DNA of 64,000 bases from JANXSS01 sp025356535 (GTDB lineage: Bacteria > Pseudomonadota > Gammaproteobacteria > Burkholderiales > Burkholderiaceae_D), in contig JAYUMU010000012.1 of assembly GCA_043762325.1 (NCBI GenBank), positions 3,629-67,628 of the forward strand, read 5' to 3'. A program made the position numbers and the translations under genes. Under the pieces are notes generated by a model that saw only the letters and a list, made by a program, of their open reading frames with translations, did no database searches and was not told the DNA's origin. Of the stretch, positions 34,616-43,368 are shown piece after piece; position 1 is the first letter of the stretch; the number at the start of each line of letters is the position of its first letter.

Positions 34616-35485
34616 ATGTACATCGACTCCCACTGCCACATCAATTTCCCCGAGCTGGCGGCGCGCCTGCCCGAAATCTTCGGCAAGATGACCGACAACC
34701 TGGTCTCGCACGCATTGTGCGTTTCCGTGAACCTGCCGGATTTTCCGCAAGTACTGGCGCTGGCGCAGCAGTATCCGCACGTCTATGCATCGGTCGGCGT
34801 GCATCCGGATTATGAGGACACGCCCGAGCCGAGCGTCGCGCAGCTGGTGGCACTGGCCGCAGACCCGAAGATCGTCGCCATCGGCGAAACCGGTCTGGAT
34901 TATTTTCGACTCACCGGCGACCTGGAATGGCAGCGCGAACGCTTCCGGGTACACATCCGCGCCTCGCGCGCGACCGGCAAGCCGCTCATCATCCACACCC
35001 GCGCCGCGGCCGAGGACACCCTGCGCATCATGCGCGAGGAAGGCGCCGGCACCGATGCCGGTGGCGCCGGCGGCGTCATGCACTGCTTTACCGAGTCGCA
35101 GGCCGTGGCCGATGCGGCCATCGCAATGGGTTTCTTCATCTCGTTTTCCGGCATCGTCACCTTCAAGAGCGCAAAGGACCTGCAGGCGGTGGCGCGTACG
35201 GTGCCGCTGTCGCACATGCTGATCGAAACCGATTCGCCGTATCTGGCGCCGGTGCCGTTTCGCGGCAGGATGAATGAACCGGGCCTGGTGCGCCATGTCG
35301 CCGAAGCGATCGCCGCCCTGCGTGGCGTGCCCGTCGAAACCGTGGCACAGGCAACCACGGCGAATTTCTTTCGCCTGTTCGGCATCGCGCCGTCTGCAGA
35401 AGCCGCAGGAACCGGAGGAACCGCAGAAGCCGCAGAAGCCGTGCAGGCGGCTGTCGGTCGGGCCGCACCGGGGCAGGCAACATGA
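34616..35485 (+). CDS. TatD family metal-dependent hydrolase
   Basis: A 289-residue TIM-barrel enzyme with all metal motifs: DSHCHINF, AIGETGLDY, IIHTRAA, MHCFTES, and IETDSPYLAP. TatD enzymes act as DNases or related hydrolases. The C-terminal ~35 residues are an Ala/Glu/Gly-rich tail encoded by short repeats (GCAGAAGCCGC-like). ATG 34616 chosen over a TTG two codons earlier. Overlaps the ankyrin gene start (ATGA). Confidence 0.92.
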   Translation: MYIDSHCHINFPELAARLPEIFGKMTDNLVSHALCVSVNLPDFPQVLALAQQYPHVYASVGVHPDYEDTPEPSVAQLVALAADPKIVAIGETGLDYFRLTGDLEWQRERFRVHIRASRATGKPLIIHTRAAAEDTLRIMREEGAGTDAGGAGGVMHCFTESQAVADAAIAMGFFISFSGIVTFKSAKDLQAVARTVPLSHMLIETDSPYLAPVPFRGRMNEPGLVRHVAEAIAALRGVPVETVAQATTANFFRLFGIAPSAEAAGTGGTAEAAEAVQAAVGRAAPGQAT

Positions 35486-36171
35486 TGCCGTTCTTCATGC
35501 GCATCCTCGGCCGGTTCGGCGCCCGCATCGACGGTCGTGCCAGGCCACTGGCCGCTGTCCTGGCGCTGTCGTGCGCCGCGCTGCTGACGGCTCTGCCCGC
35601 ACAAGCCGGCGCCCATGACGATTTTTTCAAGGCGCTCCAGCTCGACCTGGCGCCCACCGTACAGGCGCTGGTCAACCGGGGTTTCGATCCGAATACGGTC
35701 GACGCCGGGCGCGGCGATCCGGCGCTGATCTACGCCGTGCGCAACGACGCCGTGAAATCGCTCCTGGTCCTGCTGGCGGCGCCGCAGATCGACATCGAGG
35801 CGCGGGCCCAAAACGGCGACACCGCCCTGATGGTCGCCGCCTACCGCAAAGATGCGAAAACGGTCGCCACCTTGCTCGAGCGCGGCGCCCAGCCGAACCG
35901 TCCTGGCTGGACTGCATTGCACTATGCAGCCGCCGCGGGCAACATCGACATCGTGCGCATGCTTCTGGAAAAATCCGCCTACATCGATGCCGAATCGCCG
36001 AACCGCACGACGCCGCTGATGATGGCGGCCGGCGCTGGCCAGACTGCCGTGGTGCAGCTGTTGATCGAAGAGGGCGCCGATCAGTCGGTACGCAACGACG
36101 CCGGCATGACCGTGCGCGACTTCGCCGCGAAATTCGCGGACGTGCGGCGCCCGCCTTCCCTGTATCCGTAG
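35482..36171 (+). CDS. secreted ankyrin-repeat protein
   Basis: A 229-residue protein with a signal peptide (hydrophobic core LAAVLALSCAALLTALPAQA, cleaved near residue 42) and four to five ankyrin repeats (GDTALMVAAYRKDAKTVATL, GWTALHYAAAAGNIDIVRML, TTPLMMAAGAGQTAVVQLL). Likely periplasmic; partner unknown. The start overlaps the tatD stop. Confidence 0.9.
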   Translation: MMPFFMRILGRFGARIDGRARPLAAVLALSCAALLTALPAQAGAHDDFFKALQLDLAPTVQALVNRGFDPNTVDAGRGDPALIYAVRNDAVKSLLVLLAAPQIDIEARAQNGDTALMVAAYRKDAKTVATLLERGAQPNRPGWTALHYAAAAGNIDIVRMLLEKSAYIDAESPNRTTPLMMAAGAGQTAVVQLLIEEGADQSVRNDAGMTVRDFAAKFADVRRPPSLYP

Positions 36172-36234
36172 ATCGCAAGCGCTTTATACCGCTCATCGGG
36201 GCAGCTTCCCGGTGCGGCTTCCCGGTGCCGCTTC

Positions 36235-37572
36235 TCAGTGAAGCTTGATGCGCGGATTGCGCACCGCGTCGATGCGCTCGGCAAACACCGCAAGGATGGT
36301 GCGCACCAGGCCACTGACGGCGAGCTGATGCTGCTTGTGCAATGACCAGTACATCAGCTTGGCGATCTTGCCCTCGATGAAAACCGATCCGCTGGCGATC
36401 GCCCCCATCAGGGCGCCGACGGTGCTGTAATTGCCAAGCGATACCAGCGAGCCGTGATCGTGATAGGAAAACGGCAGCAGGCTCTCGCCGCGCAGATGCC
36501 GCTTCAGGGATTTTGCCAGCAGCGTGGCCTGCTGGTGTGCCGCCTGGGCGCGTGGCGGCACCAGCGGCTGACCGTCGCCCTGCGGACAGGCGGCGCAGTC
36601 GCCCATGGCGAAGATGGCCGGGTCGCGGGTACTTTGCAGCATGCGATTGACCACGATCTGGTTGCTGCGGTTGGTCTCGATGCCATCGATCTCCTTGAGG
36701 AAATCCGGCGCCTTGATGCCTGCTGCCCAGACCACGATGCTGGCCGGTATGAACATGCCGCTGGCCATGCGCACGCCCTGGCGGCTGACTTCGACAACCT
36801 TTTCATTGACGTGCACGTCGATGCCCAGCGCGCCGAGCTCATGGCTGACCGACGCCGACAGGCGCTCCGGCAGCATCTGCAGCAGGCGCGGCGCCGCGTC
36901 GACGATCGCAATCTTCAGGTCCTGGCCCGGCGCCGGATTCGACAGGCCGTAGGTGGCCATGATGCGGTTCATCATGTGCAGCTCCGCCGACAGTTCGACG
37001 CCGGTGGCGCCGCCGCCGATGATGGCAACCGTGAAGCGCTGCGCGGCGCCGGCGTCCGCCTGCGCGCCGAGCGCCTGCGCCCGCAGGCAGCTGTTGATGA
37101 TGCGCTGGTGGAAGCGCTCGGCGGCCTGTGGCGTATCGAGCATGATGGCGTGTTCGCTCGCCCCCGGCGTGTTGAAATCGTTGGTCTGGCTGCCCAGCGC
37201 GATGACCAGCGTGTCGTAACCGATGGCCTGGCGCGGCAGCAGTTCTTCGCCGTTTTCATCGACGGTCGGACTGAGGTGGATCATGCGGCCGGCGCGGTCC
37301 AGCCCATCCATGCGGCCCAGCCGGAAACGAAAGCAGTTCGCCTGCGCCAGCGCGTAATACTCGAGTTCGTCGGCATGGGTGTCGAGGGTGCCGGCGGCGA
37401 CCTGGTGCAGCAGCGGTTTCCACAGGTGGGTGCGGGCCGCATCGACCAGCGTGACCTCCGCGGTTTTCTTGCGGCCCAGCGATTTGCCGACCCGCACCGC
37501 GAGTTCCAGGCCGCCGGCGCCCCCGCCGACGATGACGATGCGATGCGGCGCTGCGTGACTGGCTGCTTGCAT
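36235..37572 (-). CDS. ndh: type II NADH dehydrogenase
   Basis: A 445-residue FAD enzyme. IVIVGGGAGGLELA is the first Rossmann motif (FAD) and VAIIGGGATGVELSAEL the second (NADH). HLWKPLLHQVAAGTLD, WAAGIKA, and IFAMGDCA are conserved. The C-terminal membrane-binding amphipathic part is present (LMYWSLHKQHQLAVSGLVRTI). It transfers electrons from NADH to quinone without proton pumping. ATG 37570-37572. Confidence 0.93.
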   Translation of the reverse strand: MQAASHAAPHRIVIVGGGAGGLELAVRVGKSLGRKKTAEVTLVDAARTHLWKPLLHQVAAGTLDTHADELEYYALAQANCFRFRLGRMDGLDRAGRMIHLSPTVDENGEELLPRQAIGYDTLVIALGSQTNDFNTPGASEHAIMLDTPQAAERFHQRIINSCLRAQALGAQADAGAAQRFTVAIIGGGATGVELSAELHMMNRIMATYGLSNPAPGQDLKIAIVDAAPRLLQMLPERLSASVSHELGALGIDVHVNEKVVEVSRQGVRMASGMFIPASIVVWAAGIKAPDFLKEIDGIETNRSNQIVVNRMLQSTRDPAIFAMGDCAACPQGDGQPLVPPRAQAAHQQATLLAKSLKRHLRGESLLPFSYHDHGSLVSLGNYSTVGALMGAIASGSVFIEGKIAKLMYWSLHKQHQLAVSGLVRTILAVFAERIDAVRNPRIKLH

Positions 37573-37780
37573 TGGTGATTCCCCCGAGAGCGTGCTTTTC
37601 TGGTCTTGCCGTCATGCTGCCGACGGCTGCACCCGCGTCGAGACGGTTGCCTGGGCAGCACTATCACCGAGTTTGGGTATTCTGACAAGGGCTGCAGGCG
37701 CGACGCTGCGTTGCCCATTCCGGGTCATGCGCAGGCGAACACGCCGCCTGCTACAGCCGAGCCAGCCGTAGCCGATAAAA

Positions 37781-37808
37781 AAGCCCGCGTGCGTCGGCAG
37801 GCGGGCTT
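37781..37808 (-). terminator. rho-independent terminator after the parvulin gene
   Basis: AAGCCCGC (37781-37788) and GCGGGCTT (37801-37808) form a stem; on the minus strand it is followed by T6. It ends the selO-to-parvulin transcription unit. Confidence 0.85.
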
Positions 37809-37851
37809 GCTGTACGGGCCGGTCGTAACCAGCCCTGGTAGTGCGGAAGGC

Positions 37852-38628
37852 TTACGAAATCTTTGCCTTTGCACGCAGTTCCTGCTGAAACGCCTGCAGT
37901 TTTTTCTGCTGCAGCGATTCGGCGATTTGCGGCTTGACTTCTTCGAGCGTCGGCACCTTGGCGGCGCGCACGTCGTCGAGACGAATGACGTGATAGCCAA
38001 ACTGGGTCTTGACCGGTGTCTCGGTGACCTGGCCCTTTTGCAGTCCGGTCATCGCCGTCGAAAATTCCTTGACGAAGGAAGCCGGTGAGGCCCAGTCCAG
38101 GTCGCCGCCATTGGCAGCCGATCCGGTGTCCTTCGATTGCTTCGCCAGGTCCTCGAACTTGGTGCCGGACTTCAGCTTGGCGATGATCGCCTTGGCATCG
38201 TCTTCCTTCTCGACCAGGATGTGGCGCGCCTTGTATTCCTTGTCGCCGGCCTGCGCCTTGAAGCGGTCGTATTCCGCCTTGATTTCGGCATCCGACACCG
38301 GATGCTTCTTCAGGTAATCGGTGACCAGGGCGCGGATGATGATCGACTGACGGGCAATCTCGATCTGGCTCTTGACATCGGCGTTGGCGCCCAGGCCCTG
38401 CTTGTCGGCTTCCTGGATCAGGATCTCGCGGTTGATCAGCTCTTCCTTGACCATGGCGCGAAGCTGCGGCGAATCCTGCTGACCTTGCGTTGCCATCTGC
38501 TTGACCATCGCATCGGCGCGCGAGGAGGGAACGGGCTTGCCATTGACGGTCGCCAGATTTTGTGCCATCACAGGCAGGGCGGCTGCAGCAAGCAGGAAGG
38601 CCAGCAAACGAGCGGGTTTTAAAGTCAT
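37852..38628 (-). CDS. parvulin-type peptidyl-prolyl isomerase, periplasmic
   Basis: A 258-residue protein with a signal peptide (LLAFLLAAAALPVMA) and SurA/PrsA-like N-terminal helix, then a rotamase domain (YKARHILVEKEDDAKAI, NGGDLDW, VKTQFGYHVIRLDDVR). It catalyses prolyl isomerisation in folding of exported proteins. The gene is last of the minus-strand chain, 62 bp after bolA. Confidence 0.93.
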   Translation of the reverse strand: MTLKPARLLAFLLAAAALPVMAQNLATVNGKPVPSSRADAMVKQMATQGQQDSPQLRAMVKEELINREILIQEADKQGLGANADVKSQIEIARQSIIIRALVTDYLKKHPVSDAEIKAEYDRFKAQAGDKEYKARHILVEKEDDAKAIIAKLKSGTKFEDLAKQSKDTGSAANGGDLDWASPASFVKEFSTAMTGLQKGQVTETPVKTQFGYHVIRLDDVRAAKVPTLEEVKPQIAESLQQKKLQAFQQELRAKAKIS

Positions 38629-38690
38629 TGTCGAATCCTAAAAGGGGAAAAAGTAAATGCCGGAGCAACCTGAAACGGCTTGATGGATGG

Positions 38691-38978
38691 CTAGCCCGCC
38701 ACGTCGGACGGCGCCAGCGCAGTGATCGCCAGCGCATGTATTTCGGCATGCATCATATCATCGAGGCAATGATACACCAGACGGTGCCGGGCGACCCGGC
38801 TGCAGCCCTCGAAAGCAGCCGATACCAGGCGCAGCCGGAAATGACTGCCGCCGGAGGCAGCGCCGGCATGCCCGGCGTGCTGCGCCGATTCGTCCTCCAG
38901 CAGACATTGGACCGGGGAAAAAGTTGCATGCAACCGTGCAAGGATGGCACTTTCGCGGGCGCTGGGCGATGTCGTCAT
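38691..38978 (-). CDS. BolA family protein
   Basis: A 95-residue protein with GSHFRLRLVSAAFEGCSRVARHRLVYHCLDDMM-IHALAI, the BolA fold signature with conserved histidines (RHRLVY and MHAEIHALAI). BolA proteins bind monothiol glutaredoxins and an Fe-S cluster and affect morphology and redox control. The ATG overlaps the yciB stop. Confidence 0.9.
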   Translation of the reverse strand: MTTSPSARESAILARLHATFSPVQCLLEDESAQHAGHAGAASGGSHFRLRLVSAAFEGCSRVARHRLVYHCLDDMMHAEIHALAITALAPSDVAG

Positions 38979-39598
38979 GGCGCATCCTTCATGTATTTCG
39001 ACAGCAGCAGGGTCTGTGCGATTACGAACGCGATCATCAGCCCGGTGCCGCCGAAGAGCTTGAAGCTGACCCAGGTCGCTGTCGGAAAATTGAAGGCCAC
39101 CAGCAGGTTGAGCGCGCCCATCAGGGCGAAGAAACCGGCCCAGGCGAGATTGAGGCGTCCCCAGACCGGTTCCGGCAGCACCAGTTGCTGGCCCATCATC
39201 TGGCGGATGACGTTCTTTTTCAGGAGCAGCTGACTGCCGGTCAGCCCGGCGGCAAAGCACCAGTACAGGACGGTCGGCTTCCACTTGATGAACGCATCGT
39301 TATGAAAATAAATGGTGGCGCCACCGAAGACGATGATGATTGCCAGGGACAGCCACAGCATGAAGTCGACCTTGCGCCGGCGCGCCAGCAGGTAGCCGAT
39401 CTGCAGCAGCGTCGCCACGATGGCCACCGCCGTGGCAAGCATGATCGGCGCCTGGTCGAGCGCGATCTGGCCGGAGCCGGACATGAGGCCCGACAGATAA
39501 TGCTGCACCGTTGCCTGGGCCGAGGCGGCATGGCCTTCGCCCCATTTGAAGACGACGAAAAAGAGGATGACCGGAAACAGGTCGAACAGGAATTTCAT
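38975..39598 (-). CDS. yciB: inner-membrane septation protein YciB/IspZ
   Basis: A 207-residue multi-helix membrane protein beginning MKFLFDLFPVILFFVVFKW with GGATIYFHNDAFIKWKPTVLYW, typical of YciB. It helps septum and envelope synthesis in E. coli. The ATG overlaps the msrB stop (ATGA). Confidence 0.93.
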   Translation of the reverse strand: MKFLFDLFPVILFFVVFKWGEGHAASAQATVQHYLSGLMSGSGQIALDQAPIMLATAVAIVATLLQIGYLLARRRKVDFMLWLSLAIIIVFGGATIYFHNDAFIKWKPTVLYWCFAAGLTGSQLLLKKNVIRQMMGQQLVLPEPVWGRLNLAWAGFFALMGALNLLVAFNFPTATWVSFKLFGGTGLMIAFVIAQTLLLSKYMKDAP

Positions 39599-40017
39599 GG
39601 GGTCGATGCCTTCGGTGTCGCGGTGGCCGGCGTGAAGCGCAGCGATGCGCCATTGATGCAGTAGCGCAGCCCGGTCGGTTTCGGCCCGTCGTTGAAGACA
39701 TGGCCGAGATGGGCATCGCAGACGTTGCAGACGATTTCGGTGCGCACCATGCCGTGCGTGCGGTCGACCAGCTCGCGGACGTTTTCCGGATCGAGCGGCG
39801 TGAAGTAGCTCGGCCAGCCGCAGCCGGAATCGAACTTGGCGTCCGAGGCGAACAACGGCGTATTGCAGCACACGCAGGTATAGATGCCGGCCTCGTGGTT
39901 GTCCCAGTAGCGGCCGGTAAAGGCGCGCTCGGTCTGGGCGTGCCGGGTGACCTGGTAATCGAACGGTTCGAGGGCGGCGCGCCACTCGGCATCGGTCTTG
40001 ACGACTTTGTTTTTCAC
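39595..40017 (-). CDS. msrB: peptide-methionine (R)-S-oxide reductase
   Basis: A 140-residue MsrB. Zinc-binding CVCC and CNVCDAHLGH pairs, GCGWPSY, and RYCINGASLRF with the catalytic Cys are all present. It reduces R-methionine sulfoxide. The GTG at 40015-40017 overlaps the selO stop (GTGA), so it is preferred to the TTG at 40026. Confidence 0.94.
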   Translation of the reverse strand: MKNKVVKTDAEWRAALEPFDYQVTRHAQTERAFTGRYWDNHEAGIYTCVCCNTPLFASDAKFDSGCGWPSYFTPLDPENVRELVDRTHGMVRTEIVCNVCDAHLGHVFNDGPKPTGLRYCINGASLRFTPATATPKASTP

Positions 40018-41534
40018 GATGAGCAACTCACTTCAAGATGGCTGGCCCAGTCGGGCGGCAGGGCAGCATAGTGTTCATGTTCGGGTTGCTCGTCGAACGG
40101 TTTTTCCAGTACGGCGAGCAAGGTGGCGACTTCGGTAAAGTCCTTCTTCTGCGCTTTTTCGATGGCCACTTGCGCCAGGTAGTTGCGCAGTACGTATTTT
40201 GGGTTGGCAGCGTTCATTGCAAGCCTGCGGGCGGCGTCGACGCTGTTTTCCTGTGCCAGCCGCAACCGGTATTGTACCGCCCACGCATCGAAGGCGGCAC
40301 GGTCGATGAACAGGTCGCGCAGCGGCGCATCCGTGCCCGGATCGCCTTGGCGCAGGTCGCCCAGGCGCCGGAAGAACAGCGTGAAGTCGACGTGGCTTGC
40401 CTGCAGAATCGAAAACAGACCGTCGATCAGCGCGGCGTCGTCGGCCAGCACGCTCGACAGCCCCAGCTTGGCATGCTGCAGCGCGCCGAGACTTGCCTGG
40501 AAATGCGGCTGGTACACCGCCAATGCGTCCTGCACCGCCGCGACTTCGCCGATCAACGGCAGCAGGGCCTGGCCGAGCGCGAAGCAGTTCCAGTGGCCGA
40601 TCTGCGGCTGCATCGCATAGCTGTAGCGCCCGCCCTGGTCGGTGTGATTGCAGATGTGGCGGGCGTCGTAGGCTTCCATGAAACCGAACGGGCCGTAATC
40701 GAGCGTCAGGCCGAGGATCGACATGTTGTCGGTGTTCATGACGCCGTGCATGAAGCCGACGGCCTGCCACTGCGCAATCAGGTATGCGGTACGGCGCGCG
40801 ACTTCGCTCAGCAACGCCACATAGGGGTCGGCGGCCTCGCGCAGGTGCGGATAGAGGCGCTCGATCACGTGATCGGCCAGGATCTTCAGTTCCTGTGGCC
40901 GCTCGTTGTAATACCAGTGCTCGAACGAGCCGAAGCGGATGAAGCTGGGCGCCATGCGGGTGGCAACGGCAGCCGTTTCCGGCGTCTCGCGCATGACGAG
41001 CTGGTCGCTGCCGGTCACGCAGAGCGCCCGCGACGTGGCGATCCCGAGGCCGGCCATCGCTTCCGAACAGAGGAATTCACGGATCGACGACCGCAGCACG
41101 GCGCGGCCGTCGCCCATGCGGGAGTAGGGCGTCGGACCGGCGCCCTTCAACTGGATTTCCAGCGCATGCGGCGCCGGCGTAGCAGGTGCGGCAAGGTCGC
41201 CCAGCAGGATCGCCCGGCCGTCGCCGAGCTGGCCGGCCCAGACGCCGAACTGGTGGCCGGAATACACCGCCGCCAGGCTTGCGGCACTGGCCGGCATGCG
41301 GTTGCCGGTAAAGGTTTCGGCGAATGCGGGTGTTGCAAAGGCGGCCGCATCGATGCCGACCAGCGCGGCTGCCGCGCTGCTGGCGGCCACCAGGTAAGGC
41401 TGCGGCAGCGGCGTCGGTTGCAATCGCGTGTAGAACGCATCGGGCAGCGCCGCGAAGGCCTGCGAAAACGCCAGGCGCTCGATTGCGGCGCCGGCGTCGG
41501 GTGCGGATACTGCAAGACCAGCGGAATCATTCAT
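40014..41534 (-). CDS. selO: protein adenylyltransferase SelO
   Basis: A 506-residue pseudokinase-fold AMPylase (YdiU/SelO). VYSGHQFGVWAGQLGDGRAI, IQLKGAGPTPYSRMGDGRAVLRSSIREFL, GVMNTDNMSILGLTLDYGPFGF and the C-terminal LEVSCSS are conserved. SelO transfers AMP to redox-related proteins. It heads selO-msrB-yciB-bolA with overlapping starts. Upstream lies a trinucleotide repeat shared with the divergent aldolase promoter. Confidence 0.95.
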   Translation of the reverse strand: MNDSAGLAVSAPDAGAAIERLAFSQAFAALPDAFYTRLQPTPLPQPYLVAASSAAAALVGIDAAAFATPAFAETFTGNRMPASAASLAAVYSGHQFGVWAGQLGDGRAILLGDLAAPATPAPHALEIQLKGAGPTPYSRMGDGRAVLRSSIREFLCSEAMAGLGIATSRALCVTGSDQLVMRETPETAAVATRMAPSFIRFGSFEHWYYNERPQELKILADHVIERLYPHLREAADPYVALLSEVARRTAYLIAQWQAVGFMHGVMNTDNMSILGLTLDYGPFGFMEAYDARHICNHTDQGGRYSYAMQPQIGHWNCFALGQALLPLIGEVAAVQDALAVYQPHFQASLGALQHAKLGLSSVLADDAALIDGLFSILQASHVDFTLFFRRLGDLRQGDPGTDAPLRDLFIDRAAFDAWAVQYRLRLAQENSVDAARRLAMNAANPKYVLRNYLAQVAIEKAQKKDFTEVATLLAVLEKPFDEQPEHEHYAALPPDWASHLEVSCSS

Positions 41535-41616
41535 TGAATTTTGCTCCGGTAAAACCGGCTTTCTGACCGGGGCGGCGGGCGCGGGCGCGGCGTCGCGATC
41601 TTGCCTGTCGCGGTTA

Positions 41617-41669
41617 TCGTCGTCGTCGTTGCTGCCGTCGTTGTTGTCGTAGTTGTTGTCGTAGTTGTC
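41617..41669. repeat. GTC/GTT/GTA trinucleotide repeat
   Basis: About 17 units of GTN (mostly GTC and GTT) with an internal TTGTCGTAGTTG duplication. It lies between divergent selO and the aldolase gene, so slippage there could change promoter spacing. Confidence 0.7.
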
Positions 41670-41782
41670 AATTGGACTGGTCTACAATGAAGAAAAAGTT
41701 CTTGGGAGCTTCGGCAAAGCGGCCAACGCCTGCAATGCGCCACGCCAGCCGGCCATATTTTGACAGACAACAGGAGACGACA

Positions 41783-42559
41783 ATGAACGCACCCGAAAAA
41801 CTACTGATTCCCTCCATGCAGCAACGCGTGTCCGCCGAAGAATGGCAGACCCGCGTCGACCTCGCCGCCTGCTACCGGTTGGTCGCCGACTTCGGCTGGA
41901 GCGACCTGGTCTTTACCCACATCACCGCCCGCGTGCCAGGCACCGAAGACCAGTTCCTGATCAACCCGTACGGCATGATGTTCGACGAGATCACGGCCTC
42001 ATCCCTGGTCAAGATCGACCTGAACGGCAACAAGATCGAAGAGTCGCCGTTTCCCGTCAATCCGGCCGGCTTCACCATCCATTCGGCGATTCACGCGGTG
42101 CGCCACGATGCACAATGCGTGCTGCATGTGCATAGCCTCAATGGCGTTGCAGTGTCGGCGCAGAAGAACGGCGTGCTGCCCTTGTCGCAACAGTCGATCT
42201 TCATCCTGGCCAGCCTGGCCTATCACGGCTACGAAGGCGTGGCCTTGAACGAAGAAGAAAAGCCGCGCCTGGTCGCCGATCTCGGCAACAAGAATTACCT
42301 GATGCTGCGCAATCACGGCCTGCTGACAGTCGGCAGGACGATTGCCGATGCCTTCCAGGCGATGTATTTCTTCGAGGCGGCCTGCACGATCCAGATCCGC
42401 GCCCAAAGCGGTGGCGGCGAGCTGATCCCGATACCGCAGCAGATCATCGATGGCGCGATTGCCCAGGCGCGTGCTGCCACCAAGTCGCTTGGCGGCATGC
42501 TGGCCTGGCCGGGGCTGCTGCGCCGGCTCGACCGCAAGGACACGTCCTACCGCACCTGA
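41783..42559 (+). CDS. class II aldolase/adducin family protein
   Basis: A 258-residue protein: DFGWSDLVFTHITARVPG, VLHVHSLNG (HxH metal ligands), and LMLRNHGLLTVG (third His). These proteins are zinc aldolases or epimerases for sugar phosphates and related acids, but this adducin-like subgroup lacks a known substrate. AGGAGACGACA precedes the ATG at 41783. Confidence 0.9.
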   Translation: MNAPEKLLIPSMQQRVSAEEWQTRVDLAACYRLVADFGWSDLVFTHITARVPGTEDQFLINPYGMMFDEITASSLVKIDLNGNKIEESPFPVNPAGFTIHSAIHAVRHDAQCVLHVHSLNGVAVSAQKNGVLPLSQQSIFILASLAYHGYEGVALNEEEKPRLVADLGNKNYLMLRNHGLLTVGRTIADAFQAMYFFEAACTIQIRAQSGGGELIPIPQQIIDGAIAQARAATKSLGGMLAWPGLLRRLDRKDTSYRT

Positions 42560-42653
42560 GATCCAAGTGGACATGCGGCCCGCGCCTTGCGGCGCGGCTG
42601 CATGCCTGCGTCATCCGCATTGACCTTCACTTTCCAATTCAAGGGAGACAAGC

Positions 42654-43253
42654 ATGCAAGACACCCACCATCCGGCCGCCAGCTTTACCGACATGCAGCA
42701 AAGTACTGCCGAAGACTGGCAGATCATCGGCGAGGAGTTCCGGCAATTTTCACGCGGCCTGCCGGACCGCGTGCTGGCGCACCTGCGCCTGCTCGACGGT
42801 GACTACGGCGGCTTTACCGTCGACCGGTTGACCCACAGCCTGCAGACCGCAACCCGGGCGCTGCGCGACGACCGTGACGAGGAATACGTCGTCTGCGCAC
42901 TCCTGCACGACATCGGCGACACCCTGGGCAGCTTCAATCATCCCGACATCGCCGCGGCGATCCTGAAACCCTTCGTGAGCGCCGAAAATTTCAGCATGGT
43001 CGAAAACCACGGCATTTTCCAGGGCTACTACTTTTTCCATCATCTCGGCATGGACCGCAACCTGCGCGACCAGTTTGCCGGCCAGGCGCTCTACGACCGG
43101 ACCCTCGAATTCTGCGAAAAATACGACGCGCCGTCGTTTGACCCGAAATATGAAACATTGCCGCTGGCACATTTCGAGCCAATGTTGCGGCGCGTGATGC
43201 GAAGCCCGAAGCAGAGCCTTTACAAAGTCGCCGAAACTGTGGAAAACACTTAG
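42654..43253 (+). CDS. HD-domain phosphohydrolase-like protein
   Basis: A 199-residue protein with LTHSLQTATRA and LLHDIGDTLG, the H..HD..D arrangement of an HD metal-binding fold. VENHGIFQGYYFFHHLG supplies further His residues. The layout resembles PhnZ-like oxidative HD enzymes, which use two irons, but the substrate is unknown. It follows the aldolase gene on the same strand; AAGGGAGACAAGC precedes the ATG. Confidence 0.85.
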   Translation: MQDTHHPAASFTDMQQSTAEDWQIIGEEFRQFSRGLPDRVLAHLRLLDGDYGGFTVDRLTHSLQTATRALRDDRDEEYVVCALLHDIGDTLGSFNHPDIAAAILKPFVSAENFSMVENHGIFQGYYFFHHLGMDRNLRDQFAGQALYDRTLEFCEKYDAPSFDPKYETLPLAHFEPMLRRVMRSPKQSLYKVAETVENT

Positions 43254-43315
43254 TAAACCACCGTCAAAACAGGAGTTGCTGCGTCGCAGCATCGAAATGC
43301 ATTGACGGTAATAGC

Positions 43316-43325
43316 ACGAGCGTAC
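43316..43325 (+). promoter_or_regulatory. putative operator ahead of the acyl-CoA ligase
   Basis: ACGAGCGTAC, one base different from the motif upstream of livH. It is 43 bp before the ligase start. Confidence 0.4.
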
Positions 43326-43368
43326 AAAAATCTGTTTAATCAATAATAATATTCGTTCAGGAGACGCG

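Noticed and set aside
36200..36230. Direct repeat GCTTCCCGGTGC in the gap between the ankyrin gene and ndh
   Set aside because: Two copies only, no inverted structure; too small to interpret.
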